Part shown: piece by piece, positions 54,701 through 63,543 of the stretch
How the letters are laid out: each line of letters begins with the position of its first letter
Position numbering within the stretch: position 1 is the stretch's first letter
Assembly (NCBI RefSeq): GCF_042678485.1
Contig: NZ_JBHTKR010000005.1
Coordinates: 1 to 64,000, forward strand
Reading direction: 5' to 3'
DNA from: Seohaeicola saemankumensis
GTDB lineage: Bacteria > Pseudomonadota > Alphaproteobacteria > Rhodobacterales > Rhodobacteraceae
DNA length: 64,000 nt
Translations under genes and position numbers: made by a program
Notes under the pieces: generated by a model
Seen by the model: the letters and a program-made list of their open reading frames with translations, nothing else
What the model was told of the DNA's origin: nothing
Databases searched by the model: none

Positions 54701-55192
54701 CAGCGCCTGCCCCATCTCGGCCAGCCCGCTTGATGCGGTGAACAGCATCTGCCCCAGATCGCCCTGGCTGGACAGGATGCTTTCACCGCCCTTTTCCAGA
54801 GAATCGTCATCCAAGCTGAACATCGCCTCGTAACCCGCGCGGTCGATTCCGCCCAGAAGGCCCTGAAGCATCGCCTCGGGCAGTGCATTGCCGGCAGGGT
54901 CGGTCAACGTGCCGGTCCGCCCCTTGGTGCGGATCACCTCGTGCTGGTCACCGCCCGCATCCATGCAGGCCCCCAGCCGCATCGCGCCATAAGGATGCAG
55001 GAAATCCATCCGGCTTTGTGCGGGGATACCATAAAGCAGGTCCAGCCAGCCCTGCATCGTCGTCGATTTTCCGGCCTCGTTCGGCCCGTAGATGATGTGG
55101 AAATCCGGCCCCTTCGCCGGTGGCGTGCCGAAATCCAGGCTGCGGTCGGTGAACTTGCCGTAGCGGATCAGATCAAGGCGGCGCAGGCGCAT
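51764..55192 (-). CDS. YhaN-like SMC/SbcC-type ATPase
   Basis: This 1142-residue protein has the Walker A YGPNEAGKSTT (residues ~35-45) and the YhaN-type N-terminal domain (FLHPYGAMRLG). A long region rich in Ala, Gln, Glu and Arg (residues ~180-1000) is probably coiled coil. The C-terminal half-site has SKGTRFQLYLALRVA (signature) and VPFIADDIMETFDD (Walker B). No CxxC zinc hook is seen in the middle. With the metallophosphoesterase upstream (1-nt overlap TGATG) it should form an SbcCD/Rad50-Mre11-like nuclease complex for DNA ends. Confidence 0.88.
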   Translation of the reverse strand: MRLRRLDLIRYGKFTDRSLDFGTPPAKGPDFHIIYGPNEAGKSTTMQGWLDLLYGIPAQSRMDFLHPYGAMRLGACMDAGGDQHEVIRTKGRTGTLTDPAGNALPEAMLQGLLGGIDRAGYEAMFSLDDDSLEKGGESILSSQGDLGQMLFTASSGLAEMGQALDILRARAQGFYRPGGRSGLLADLKKELATLDQSIQDQDVGARDFAILAQDRDKAQDAWANVDAAQRLTVRRLHEVERLLAALPLATRLKLLETELAALPVAAPLPAGWADELAGLWRAHGQIAVRIEEQERQITAMRDELAATVDDPAMLAQADAMAAVEMLKADRDGAVRDLPNRLAEAASLQGQIDDLLRQLGRADGDAAALVLPAPVIADLRALMERHSGVVAALDAARDETRAALARQAGLAAQTGGDDVTPPDLDMLEQVMQGVARSDPAAALERATAAHRAARDKCEGALARLSPWRGDGAKLAAVALPTSGQMQTWRQGLSEARHAMERSRAAIAQTAEEITLLQADLEAAGAVAPVTIDQAAEVRARREKLWSEHRAALTGDSADRFEAALRQDDQLAATQARAAADAHRRAEAQTRLSALAAALARHQAQHDEAVQTDKAWRAALSAAVPQGLDPQTTLDALEDWMRRREGTLEAYEAVQAAEREESAALDRLRAAQSALVAAMSACGHAVASDAPLEVLIVQARLMLDRGRQLAAQGAARAAAAADLAQRQATEARATAAMQTWQADWHAACARTGLGDAGQTVAAMGEALDLLQQLDRHWTALRQLKDRIAKMQANCAGFDGAMADLAQALDLSGDDAGALWPALRDRLQRARDGQAQAGKLRQRLQEAARLADELRQTQARQAARLDEMCAHFVCASPEDLHRCVAQAQRRDDLLAQREQLARDICETMGTDQLTQAMTALDGLERPVLAAERDGLSTTQAQQAQELQALYATLSQAQARIEAVGGDDAVARLQAARQTLLLQIAEEARGFLRLRLGAMAVDHALQGYRDTHRSAMMQRASDAFRTITRGAYSGLAAQSEAEREVLVAISAEGGSKLARDLSKGTRFQLYLALRVAGYHEIAGARTTVPFIADDIMETFDDDRAAETFSLLADMAGVGQVIYLTHHRHLCEIASSICPSVRVHALG

Positions 55193-56472
55193 CAGGCCCC
55201 GTCCTCCAACCCGTGCAGATGGGCCAGAACCTCGGCCGCGCCATCGCGCAGCAGCGCGTCGCGCGCCGCGGCCTGCGCCTCGGGATCGTCACCGACGATA
55301 CCGCGCAACTCGCGCGGCAGCACCTTCACCAATGCGTCGATCAGCGCGTCAGCTTCTGTCAGGACATGCGCGGGCAGCGTGGCGGGCGGTGTCGTCATCG
55401 CCGCGACAGCACGCGCCAGTTCCGCCAGCGGACCGGCCGTATCGGCGCGGGGCATGTCGCTGCACTCCACCGAGATCCCGTCGATCCACAGCGTGCCGAT
55501 CGACTCGGCGGTCAGGCGCGCCTCTTCCAGCAGCAGCCCCATGTCGCGCCTGAGCCGCCACAGCAGCGGGGTCCGCCCCGTCAGCACCGGGCGCAGGACC
55601 AGGTGATCCTCGGCATGGGCGCGGCGCGCGGCGCGCAGGGCGGCACCCAGCGCCAACACGATCCCCGGCCAGTCCATGTCGTCATCCAGCACCACGTCAA
55701 GCCGCGCGAACCGGGCCAGCGCGGTGCTGCGCTCCTCGACCGTCAGGGTGCCATCATCGGCCACGGTGACCAGGGTCACCGACTTTCCCCCGGCCTCGCC
55801 GATGTCGCGGCCCTGCGGGATGCCCGGCATGACGACATGCACCGCGCCGGGGTGATGGGCGCGCGCATGAATATGCCCCAGCGCCCAGTAGTCGAACCCG
55901 CTGGCCTGAAGATCGCCAAGACGGCAGGGTGCATAGGGATCATGGCCTGGCGATCCATCAAGGCTTGTATGCATCATCCCGATATTGACCGCCCCCGGCA
56001 CCGGCGCCTTGAATCGGTCCAGCAGGCTGTCCGGCGCATGGGGCCGGGCAAAGCTGATGCCGTGGATAGCGATATGCAGATCGCCCTTGTCGCGCCGCGC
56101 AAGCCCCGCCTTGGCCCCGAACACGGTGACGGATGGCGGCAGGATCAGCTGCCCTGTGATGCGCGCCTCCGCGTCATGATTGCCCTTGATGATGAAAGTC
56201 TCGATCCCGGCCTCATCCAGCCGCCTGAGCTGCTGCGCCAGAAAGCGGGCGGTCTTCATCGAGGTTTGCGCCCCATCATAAAGATCGCCCGCGATCAGTA
56301 GCGCGTCGACCTGCTCTTCAAGGCACAGCGCGATGATCCGCTCGAACACGGCGCGGCTGGCCTGGCCGATCACCTCGGCCAGCGCGGGATCGCGCAGCGC
56401 CAGCGATCTGAGCGGCGAATCAAGATGGAGATCGGCCGTGTGAACGAAACGGTAGGGCACGCATTTGTCCAT
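55192..56472 (-). CDS. YhaO/SbcD-like DNA exonuclease subunit
   Basis: The 426-residue metallophosphoesterase has all Mre11/SbcD motifs: HTADLHLDSPL, GDLYDG, KGNHD, MMHTSL and GHIHAR. A C-terminal capping region follows (residues ~250-426). It is the nuclease partner of the YhaN-like ATPase. ATG 56472 fits the family's N-terminus; the frame is open 438 nt further but crosses an AT-rich promoter region. Confidence 0.88.
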   Translation of the reverse strand: MDKCVPYRFVHTADLHLDSPLRSLALRDPALAEVIGQASRAVFERIIALCLEEQVDALLIAGDLYDGAQTSMKTARFLAQQLRRLDEAGIETFIIKGNHDAEARITGQLILPPSVTVFGAKAGLARRDKGDLHIAIHGISFARPHAPDSLLDRFKAPVPGAVNIGMMHTSLDGSPGHDPYAPCRLGDLQASGFDYWALGHIHARAHHPGAVHVVMPGIPQGRDIGEAGGKSVTLVTVADDGTLTVEERSTALARFARLDVVLDDDMDWPGIVLALGAALRAARRAHAEDHLVLRPVLTGRTPLLWRLRRDMGLLLEEARLTAESIGTLWIDGISVECSDMPRADTAGPLAELARAVAAMTTPPATLPAHVLTEADALIDALVKVLPRELRGIVGDDPEAQAAARDALLRDGAAEVLAHLHGLEDGA

Positions 56473-56893
56473 CTGGAGAAGGGAAACAACGGGACCGCCA
56501 GCCTGTCGCCATGACCCAGGGTTGTCAAATCCAAAGCAGAGCATCCCGCATTGACGTGGCCCGTCCATGCATAGTTGCGGTGCAGCCAGGCAGGATCCAA
56601 GGCCGCCCATTTTGTATTCTTTACAGTGATATACAGCATAAATTGTATACAATGTTGATGATAAAGGCCTGCGCGATCTTGCGGATCTCGTCGATGGTGT
56701 TCCTTGTTTTTCCTGACCCCGCCCTGAGGCGGATCGGTGGTCTGCCTCAGGCGCGCGACCCCGCCCGAGGCAAGCACTCTGGACATTGGCAAGGGAGCAA
56801 TGCCATTCATCGGGCTGAAGGCGCTTGCCTTGGCACTCGTCTTTTTCTTCCCCGGGCTTGCCCTTTGGCTGCCCCAGGCAATCGGATGGTGAC
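56473..56893. promoter_or_regulatory. Divergent promoter region with GntR-type palindrome
   Basis: This 421-bp region separates the YhaO-like gene and the gamma-glutamyltransferase gene. Its AT-rich centre (56605-56660) contains the perfect 12-bp palindrome ATTGTATACAAT at 56642-56653, a classic FCD-GntR operator shape. Such a regulator gene is at 59304-60002. Nothing else is recognised. Confidence 0.6.
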
Positions 56894-58480
56894 ATGCTGA
56901 CTTCTTCCATGGGCTATAATGGCGCGATGAGCGCGCCGCATCGCGCGGCTGCACTGGCCGGACGCGACATCCTGAACGCAGGCGGCACCGCGATCGAGGC
57001 GATGGTCGCCGCAGCCGCAGCCATTGCGGTGGCCTATCCGCATATGAACGGCATCGGCGGCGATGGCTTCTGGGTGATCCACCGCCCCGGTCAGGCCCCC
57101 GTCGGCATCTCGGGCTGCGGGCGCGCGGCCGGCCTTGCGACACCGGAATGGTATGCCGAACGCGGCGTGACAGGCAGCCTGCCCGCGCGCGGGCCGCTGG
57201 CGGCGCTGACCGTGCCCGGCACGATCGACGGCTGGGCCAAGGCCCTTGCGCTGGTGCCCGAAGACCGCCGCCTGCCAATGTCGGACCTGCTGGCGCCCGC
57301 CATCGCCCTGGCGAAGGACGGCATCGCCGTCACCGGCAACCAGTCCATGACAACGGCCGCCAAGCTGGACACGCTGAAAGGCGTTCAGGGTTTTGACGAG
57401 ACATTCCTGGTCAACGGGCAACCCCCCGCCCCCGGCCACCTGCTGCGCCAGACAGCACTTGGCAACACGCTGGCGCGGCTGGCCGAGGTGGGGCTGGACG
57501 ACTATTACCGCGGCGAGATTGCCGCCACCCATGCGCAGTTTCTGGCCGATGCGGGAAGCCCGCTGCGTCTGGCAGATTTCCACCTGTTCACCGCCGATCA
57601 GGTGACGCCATTGACCGTGACGACCGGCGCAGGCCAGCTTTACAACATGATCGCGCCCACGCAGGGCGTGTCATCGCTGATGATCCTTGCGCTGTTCGAC
57701 CGGCTGGGCGTGCGCCAAGGCGAGGGTTTTGACCATCTGCACGGCCTGATCGAGGCGACCAAGCAAGCCTTCATCCAGCGCAATGCCGAACTGGGCGATC
57801 CCGACCAGATGGCCACACCCGCGCAGGACTGGCTCAAGGCGGATCATCTCGACACGCTGGCGGCGAAAATCGACATGGACCGCGCCCTGCCCTGGCCGCA
57901 TGAGGCGAAACCCGGCGACACGATCTGGATGGGCGCCGCGGACCGCGACGGCATGGTTGTCAGCTTCATCCAGTCGGTGTTCTGGGAATTCGGATCGGGC
58001 CTGACCTGCACCGATACGGGCGTCTTCTTCCAGAACCGCGGCGCGGGCTTCTCGCTGGCCGAGGGACCAAACCAGCTGGGTCCGTTCCGTCGCCCCTTCC
58101 ACACGCTGAACCCGGCGCTGGCGCAGCTGAACGACGGGCGCGTGATGGCCTATGGCACCATGGGCGGCGAAGGCCAGCCCCAGACGCAGGCCGCGGTTTT
58201 CACCCGCCACGTGCTGTTCGGGCAGGACCTTCAGGCGGCCGTCACCGCGCCCCGCTGGCTGCTGGGCAAGACCTGGGGCGAGACGACCACGACCCTGAAA
58301 CTGGAAGACCGGTTCGATCCGGCCCTTGTATCCGCGCTGAAAGATGCCGGCCACGAGGTCGAGATGATCGCCCCCTATTCCGATACCGCAGGCCATGCGG
58401 GTGCTGTCGTGCTGCACCCCGAAGGCCTGATCGAGGCAGCATCAGACCCCCGCGCCGATGGCGCGGCGCTTGCCTTCTGA
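56894..58480 (+). CDS. Gamma-glutamyltransferase-family Ntn hydrolase
   Basis: This 528-residue protein is a GGT-family member with GGTAIEAMVAAAAAIAVAYP, the cleavage point before Thr343 in KPGDTIWMGAADRDGMVVS, and FGSGL in the small subunit. There is no signal peptide, so it is cytoplasmic, unlike secreted GGT; oxamate amidohydrolase (HpxW) and similar enzymes are of that kind. The substrate is therefore open. ATG 56894 gives the family's usual start. It is followed by a TauE exporter gene after 24 bp. Confidence 0.85.
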   Translation: MLTSSMGYNGAMSAPHRAAALAGRDILNAGGTAIEAMVAAAAAIAVAYPHMNGIGGDGFWVIHRPGQAPVGISGCGRAAGLATPEWYAERGVTGSLPARGPLAALTVPGTIDGWAKALALVPEDRRLPMSDLLAPAIALAKDGIAVTGNQSMTTAAKLDTLKGVQGFDETFLVNGQPPAPGHLLRQTALGNTLARLAEVGLDDYYRGEIAATHAQFLADAGSPLRLADFHLFTADQVTPLTVTTGAGQLYNMIAPTQGVSSLMILALFDRLGVRQGEGFDHLHGLIEATKQAFIQRNAELGDPDQMATPAQDWLKADHLDTLAAKIDMDRALPWPHEAKPGDTIWMGAADRDGMVVSFIQSVFWEFGSGLTCTDTGVFFQNRGAGFSLAEGPNQLGPFRRPFHTLNPALAQLNDGRVMAYGTMGGEGQPQTQAAVFTRHVLFGQDLQAAVTAPRWLLGKTWGETTTTLKLEDRFDPALVSALKDAGHEVEMIAPYSDTAGHAGAVVLHPEGLIEAASDPRADGAALAF

Positions 58481-58504
58481 CCAAGGAAAAGAACGGATAA
58501 AACT

Positions 58505-59332
58505 TTGGAACTACTGACGAATACGCAGATCACCCTGTTGATCATCGGGGTGATCCTCGCTGCTGGTTTGGGTGGAATTCTCGCTGGCCTCCTGGGTGTG
58601 GGTGGCGGCATCGTGATCGTGCCGGTACTTTTTTGGGTGTTCACCTTCCTGGACTTCGACCCGATGCTTGCCATGCCCGTGGCAGTCGCCACATCGCTGG
58701 CCACGATCATCGCGACGGCCTTTTCATCGGCCCGCGCGCATCACAAGCGCGGCGCGGTGGACATGGCGCTGGTCAAGCGCTGGGGCCCATGGATGGCGGC
58801 GGGCGCGCTTCTGGGCGGGGCCGTCGCGGGACTGGTCGATGCCGGCGCGCTGATGCTGGTCTTTGGTCTTGTCGGGCTGGCCGTGTCGGTCAACCTGGCG
58901 CGCACCAATACGCTGGTGCTGGCGCCGGAATTGCCCAAGGGCAAAGCCGGGCAGCCCGCACTGGCCGGCGCGATCGGGACGGTATCGGCAATGATGGGTA
59001 TCGGCGGTGGCACCTTGGGCGTGCCGATCCTGACCGCCTTTTCGGTACCTGTTCATCGCGCGGTCGGCACGGCATCGGCCTTCGGCCTGATTATCGGGAT
59101 CCCTGCGGTGATCTCTTTGATCGTGGCGGGTTTGCGCGTCGAGGGATTGCCACCCCTGTCGCTGGGCTATGTCAACCTTGTGGCTGCTGCGATCATCGTG
59201 CCGATCTCGACCTTCATGGCGCCGCGCGGTGCGAAACTGGCCCATGCGCTGGATCCAAAATGGGTCAAACGCGCCTTCGCCGTCTTCCTCACGATCACCT
59301 CGCTCAGGATGCTCTGGACTGCGCTGACATAG
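58505..59332 (+). CDS. TauE/SafE-family exporter
   Basis: The 275-residue membrane protein has about eight helices and the two GVGGG-type repeats of the family (GLLGVGGGIVIVPVL and MMGIGGGTLGVPIL). Members export sulfite, sulfoacetate or other organosulfur or carboxylate anions. The start is TTG 58505, with AAGGAAAAG upstream; no nearby ATG fits. Its 3' end overlaps the GntR gene by 29 bp on the other strand. Confidence 0.88.
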   Translation: MELLTNTQITLLIIGVILAAGLGGILAGLLGVGGGIVIVPVLFWVFTFLDFDPMLAMPVAVATSLATIIATAFSSARAHHKRGAVDMALVKRWGPWMAAGALLGGAVAGLVDAGALMLVFGLVGLAVSVNLARTNTLVLAPELPKGKAGQPALAGAIGTVSAMMGIGGGTLGVPILTAFSVPVHRAVGTASAFGLIIGIPAVISLIVAGLRVEGLPPLSLGYVNLVAAAIIVPISTFMAPRGAKLAHALDPKWVKRAFAVFLTITSLRMLWTALT

Positions 59333-60002
59333 CACCCGCGCGGTTACGTTCCCATTTCTCAAGCATGGCTTGCGCCGCACTCAGCAGATGGCGGCGCAGC
59401 GCCTTTTCGGCCAATTGGCCGTCCCGCTCGACGATCGCCTCGACGATCAGGTCATGTTCCGCATTGGATCGCGCCATCCGTTCGGCATCGGCCAGCTGGG
59501 ACCGGCGAAACGGTGACAGTTTCATCCGCATCGCCTCGGCCATCTCGGCGAAATCCTCGTTATGGCTTCCGGCATAGATCATCTGGTGAAACCGGGTGTT
59601 GGCCGCGTCATAGGCTTCGGGATCGCCCGCAGCCGCCATCCGCGCCATCGCCTCATGCTGGTTGAGAAGGGCTGAACGCTCTTCCATCGTCATGCGTTGC
59701 GCGGCGAAACGGCCGCAAAGCGCCTCGATCTCGCTCATCGCTTCGAACAGCTGGTCGATCCGCTCATGTGAGATGTCACTGACGACAACACCCTTGTAAG
59801 GTTGCCGCATCGCCAGGGACCGGGCGACCACGATCTGCAGGGCCTCGCGCACAGGGGTGCGCGACACGCCAAAGCGTCGGGCCAGCGCGACCTCGTCCAA
59901 CCGCATGCCGGCCGCGACCTGGCCCAGCAGGATCTCGGCCTCCAGGGTGGCGGCGATCGACTGGCTCAGCACCTGTTTCGGAGTAGCGGACTGGTCGGAC
60001 AT
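59304..60002 (-). CDS. GntR-family regulator, FCD type
   Basis: The 232-residue regulator has a winged HTH (residues ~8-75, with ALARRFGVSRTPVREAL) and an FCD domain (residues ~80-215). It is next to the gamma-glutamyltransferase/TauE genes and is the likely binder of the ATTGTATACAAT palindrome before them. ATG 60002 follows AAAGGCAAG. Confidence 0.88.
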   Translation of the reverse strand: MSDQSATPKQVLSQSIAATLEAEILLGQVAAGMRLDEVALARRFGVSRTPVREALQIVVARSLAMRQPYKGVVVSDISHERIDQLFEAMSEIEALCGRFAAQRMTMEERSALLNQHEAMARMAAAGDPEAYDAANTRFHQMIYAGSHNEDFAEMAEAMRMKLSPFRRSQLADAERMARSNAEHDLIVEAIVERDGQLAEKALRRHLLSAAQAMLEKWERNRAGAMSAQSRAS

Positions 60003-60176
60003 GGTCTTGCCTTTCTTCTTGTGCACAAATTATCCCGGAGCACGGTTGTTCGCATACAGCAAATTGACCATTCCGTAAAAATACCACCGCCAGACCGACG
60101 GCATCGCCTCCTGAACGGGCAGGCTCTTGTGCCTTGGGCCTTGCCATGGGCCAACCTGCGGCAGATAAGCGGGCGC

Positions 60177-61322
60177 ATGACAGACAGCACCCCCTTCGAG
60201 ATCTTTCTGGCCGTCCCCCCGGGCCTGGAGCCGCTGCTGGCCGAAGAAGCCGCAAGCCTGGGTTTCCCGGCGCCCGCCATCGTGCCCGGCGGGGTGACCT
60301 TTCAGGGCGGCTGGCCCGATGTATGGCGCGCCAACCTGTCGTTGCGCGGGGCCACCCGCGTGCTGGCGCGGATCGGCAGTTTCCGCGCCATGCATCTGGC
60401 GCAGCTGGACAAGCGCGCGCGCCGCTTCGACTGGGCAGGGGTGTTGCGGCCCGATGTGCCGGTGCGGGTCGAGGCCACGTGCAAGGCGTCCAAGATCTAT
60501 CACGCGGGCGCCGCACGGCAGCGGATCGAGACGGCGCTGCGCGACACGCTGGGGGTCGAGGTGCTGACCGGGCCAGCGGCCGAGGATGCGCCGGACGACA
60601 TGTCGGAACTGCGGCTGAAGGCCCGGATCGAGGACGACCTGTGCACCTTCAGCCTGGATACAACGGGCATGTCCCTGCACAAGCGCGGCCACAAGCAGGC
60701 GATGGCCAAGGCCCCCCTGCGCGAAACGCTGGCGGCGCTTTTCCTGCGCCAATGCGGCTATGATGGAACCGAGCCGGTGGTCGATCCGATGTGCGGGTCG
60801 GGCACTTTCGTGATCGAGGCGGCCGAGATGGCGCTTGGCCTGCTGCCGGGCCGCGCACGCCACTTCGCTTTCGAATCCCTGGCAAGCTTCGACCCTGTCG
60901 CCTGGGAGGCGCTGCGCGCCACCAGCGCCAACCGGGACACGACGCTGCATTTTCACGGATCGGACCGCGACGCCGGCGCGATCCGCGCCGCCACCGCCAA
61001 TGCCGAACGCGCGGGCGTTGACCATGTCACGACCTTCAAGACCCACGCGATCAGCGATCTGATGCGCCCTGACGGCCCGCCGGGCCTGGTCATGGTCAAC
61101 CCGCCCTATGGCGCGCGCATCGGGGACCGCAAGCTGCTGTTCGCCCTTTATGGCGCCCTGGGCAAGACCCTGGCGGAACGGTTTCGCGGCTGGCGCGTGG
61201 GCATCGTGACCAGTGACCCCGCCCTGGCCAAGGCAACGGCGCTGCCATTTCTGCCACCCGCGCCGCCGGTATCGAATGGCGGGCTGAAGGTCGCGCTTTA
61301 CCGCACCGCCCCTTTGCCCTGA
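60177..61322 (+). CDS. THUMP-domain class I RNA methyltransferase (RlmL N-terminal-like)
   Basis: The 381-residue protein has an N-terminal ferredoxin-like/THUMP region (residues ~1-160), then a SAM-dependent domain with DPMCGSGTFVIEAAEMA and the catalytic NPPYG. Such enzymes make N2-methylguanosine in 23S rRNA (RlmL) or tRNA. The exact target is unknown. ATG 60177 fits the domain start; the open frame begins far upstream. Confidence 0.88.
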   Translation: MTDSTPFEIFLAVPPGLEPLLAEEAASLGFPAPAIVPGGVTFQGGWPDVWRANLSLRGATRVLARIGSFRAMHLAQLDKRARRFDWAGVLRPDVPVRVEATCKASKIYHAGAARQRIETALRDTLGVEVLTGPAAEDAPDDMSELRLKARIEDDLCTFSLDTTGMSLHKRGHKQAMAKAPLRETLAALFLRQCGYDGTEPVVDPMCGSGTFVIEAAEMALGLLPGRARHFAFESLASFDPVAWEALRATSANRDTTLHFHGSDRDAGAIRAATANAERAGVDHVTTFKTHAISDLMRPDGPPGLVMVNPPYGARIGDRKLLFALYGALGKTLAERFRGWRVGIVTSDPALAKATALPFLPPAPPVSNGGLKVALYRTAPLP

Positions 61323-61356
61323 TACTGCGCGCAAACGACAACAAGGACATCACGGA

Positions 61357-62154
61357 ATGACCCATCCGCTTGTGACGCAGCAGGATATCGACGACTATCA
61401 GCGCGACGGCGTCGTGATCATCCGGGGCCTGTTCAAGGATCACGTCGCGACCCTTGCCGCCGGGATCGAACGCAACATGGCCGCGCCCGGCCCCTATGCC
61501 GCCGAAAACCTGAAGGCAGGCGAAGGCGGGCGCTTTTTCGATGACTATTGCAACTGGCAGCGGATCCCCGAATTCCAGGAGGTGATCCGCACCTCGCCCG
61601 CCGCAGAGGTTGCCGCCGACCTGATGCAGTCGCGATCGGTGCAGCTGTTTCACGACCATATCCTGGTCAAGGAACCAGGCACATCCAAACCCACGCCCTG
61701 GCACCAGGACGGGCCCTACTACTTCGTCGAGGGTCGCCAGACCGTCAGCTTCTGGTCACCGCTGGACCCTGTCCAGTCCGCCAGCCTGCGCTGCGTGGCA
61801 GGCTCGCACCTGTGGCCGCGCCCGGTCCTGCCCACCCGCTGGCTGTCAGAGGAGAATTTCTATCCCGACGCGGATGCCTATATGCCCGTGCCCGATCCTG
61901 ACGCCGAAGGCATGGACATCCGCGAATGGCACATGGAACCGGGCGACGCCGTCGCGTTTCACTACAGCACCCTGCATGGCGCGCGCGGCAATGACACCGC
62001 GCAGCGCCGCCGCGCCTTTTCGTTGCGGCTGGTGGGCGATGATGCGCGCTATGTAGAACGGCCCGGCCGCACCTCGCCCCCCTTTCCGGGGCATGACATG
62101 CGGGCGGGGCAAAAGCTGCGCGAAGACTGGTTCCCGGTGCTTTACACCCGCTGA
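61357..62154 (+). CDS. Phytanoyl-CoA dioxygenase-family (PhyH) oxygenase
   Basis: This 265-residue Fe(II)/2-oxoglutarate oxygenase has the metal triad His116-x-Asp118 in PWHQDGPYY and His207 in STLHGAR, with the 2-oxoglutarate Arg probably in the RRRAFSLRL strand. The substrate is unknown. Family members include phosphonate hydroxylases (PhnY, TmpA), of interest because of the C-P lyase cluster, but this is only context. Confidence 0.85.
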   Translation: MTHPLVTQQDIDDYQRDGVVIIRGLFKDHVATLAAGIERNMAAPGPYAAENLKAGEGGRFFDDYCNWQRIPEFQEVIRTSPAAEVAADLMQSRSVQLFHDHILVKEPGTSKPTPWHQDGPYYFVEGRQTVSFWSPLDPVQSASLRCVAGSHLWPRPVLPTRWLSEENFYPDADAYMPVPDPDAEGMDIREWHMEPGDAVAFHYSTLHGARGNDTAQRRRAFSLRLVGDDARYVERPGRTSPPFPGHDMRAGQKLREDWFPVLYTR

Positions 62155-62234
62155 CACTTGCCCTCGCGGCAGGGCTTTCCCTCCCGGATCGGCGGGATTA
62201 CCCTTGGTCGGTCCAGAAAACGCGAAAGTTGCCG

Positions 62235-63437
62235 ATGCGGTTGCCGGTCCTGTTCATCCTGATCACCGTGGTGATCGACGCCATGGGGATCGGGCTGATC
62301 CTTCCGGTCATGCCCGACCTGATCCGCGAGACGACAGGTGGCAGCCTGGCGCAGGCGGCTGTGTGGGGCGGCATTCTGTCCACCGCCTTCGCCGCGATGC
62401 AATTTCTGTTCGGGCCGATCCTTGGCGCGCTGTCAGACCGTTTCGGGCGGCGGCCCGTTCTGCTGACCTCGCTGCTGGTCATGGCGGCGGATTACCTTGT
62501 GATGGCGCTGGCCGGGTCGATCTGGCTGCTGCTGGCAGGGCGTATCGTCGGCGGGATCACGGCGGCCACACATTCCACCGCCTCGGCCTATATGGCGGAT
62601 ATTTCGCAACCCCATGAAAAGGCGCGCAACTTCGGGCTGATCGGCGCAGCCTTCGGCGTCGGTTTCGTGCTGGGCCCGGTCATTGGCGGTCTGCTGGCCG
62701 AATGGGGCACACGCGCGCCCTTCATCGCGGCGGCCCTGCTGGCACTGGCCAACGCGGGCTTCGGCTGGCTGGTGCTGCGCGAGACGGTGACGGACCGGAT
62801 CCGTCGCCCCTTCACATGGCGCCGCGCCAACCCCTTTGGCGCGATCCGCGCGGTATCGCGGCTGGCCGGGGTCGGCACGCTGATCTGGGTCTATTTCCTC
62901 TACCATTTCGCCACGGTCGTCTACCCGGCGATCTGGGCCTATTTCACGGCCGAGCGCTTTGGCTGGTCGCCAGGGCTGATCGGGATCTCGCTGGCCGTCT
63001 ACGGCCTTTCGCTGGCCGTGGTGCAGGGTACCCTGATCGGCCCCGCGATCCGCGCCTTCGGCGAGGCACGCACCGTGCTGCTGGGCCTTGTGATCGAGGT
63101 CGTATCGCTTGTGATCCTGGGCTTCATCTCATCCGGTGTCCTGCTGTTGCTGCTGATCCCGGTCACGGCCCTTGGCGCGATCGGCCTGCCGGCGCTGCAA
63201 GGCATCCTGTCGCGCGCCGTGGCGGACAACGCGCAGGGTGAATTGCAGGGCGTACTGACCAGCCTGACGGCGGTGGCCATGGTGCTGGCACCGCTTGTGA
63301 TGACGCAGACCTTCGCGAGCTTCACCCGCGCCGAGGCCGCGCTCTACCTGCCGGGTGCGCCCTTCCTGCTGTCAGCGGCGATCATGGCGCTGGCCACCGT
63401 GATCTATCAGCTCCGCGGGCGGCGCATCGCGCACTGA
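62235..63437 (+). CDS. Tet(A)-type MFS exporter
   Basis: The 400-residue protein has 12 membrane helices and the MFS motifs GALSDRFGRRPVLL (loop 2-3) and GFVLGPVIGG (motif C of drug:H+ antiporters), closest to the TCR/Tet family. It probably exports small hydrophobic compounds; tetracycline resistance is not implied. ATG 62235 was preferred to TTG 62229. Confidence 0.85.
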   Translation: MRLPVLFILITVVIDAMGIGLILPVMPDLIRETTGGSLAQAAVWGGILSTAFAAMQFLFGPILGALSDRFGRRPVLLTSLLVMAADYLVMALAGSIWLLLAGRIVGGITAATHSTASAYMADISQPHEKARNFGLIGAAFGVGFVLGPVIGGLLAEWGTRAPFIAAALLALANAGFGWLVLRETVTDRIRRPFTWRRANPFGAIRAVSRLAGVGTLIWVYFLYHFATVVYPAIWAYFTAERFGWSPGLIGISLAVYGLSLAVVQGTLIGPAIRAFGEARTVLLGLVIEVVSLVILGFISSGVLLLLLIPVTALGAIGLPALQGILSRAVADNAQGELQGVLTSLTAVAMVLAPLVMTQTFASFTRAEAALYLPGAPFLLSAAIMALATVIYQLRGRRIAH

Positions 63438-63543
63438 CAACGCAGGTTTCCGACAGGCGCGCGGTTGTTTTGCACTTGCACGGCTGATCAGGCGGGGGCA
63501 GGTTCGGGCGGACTGACAGGACCAGATCGGAAAGGAACCCGCC

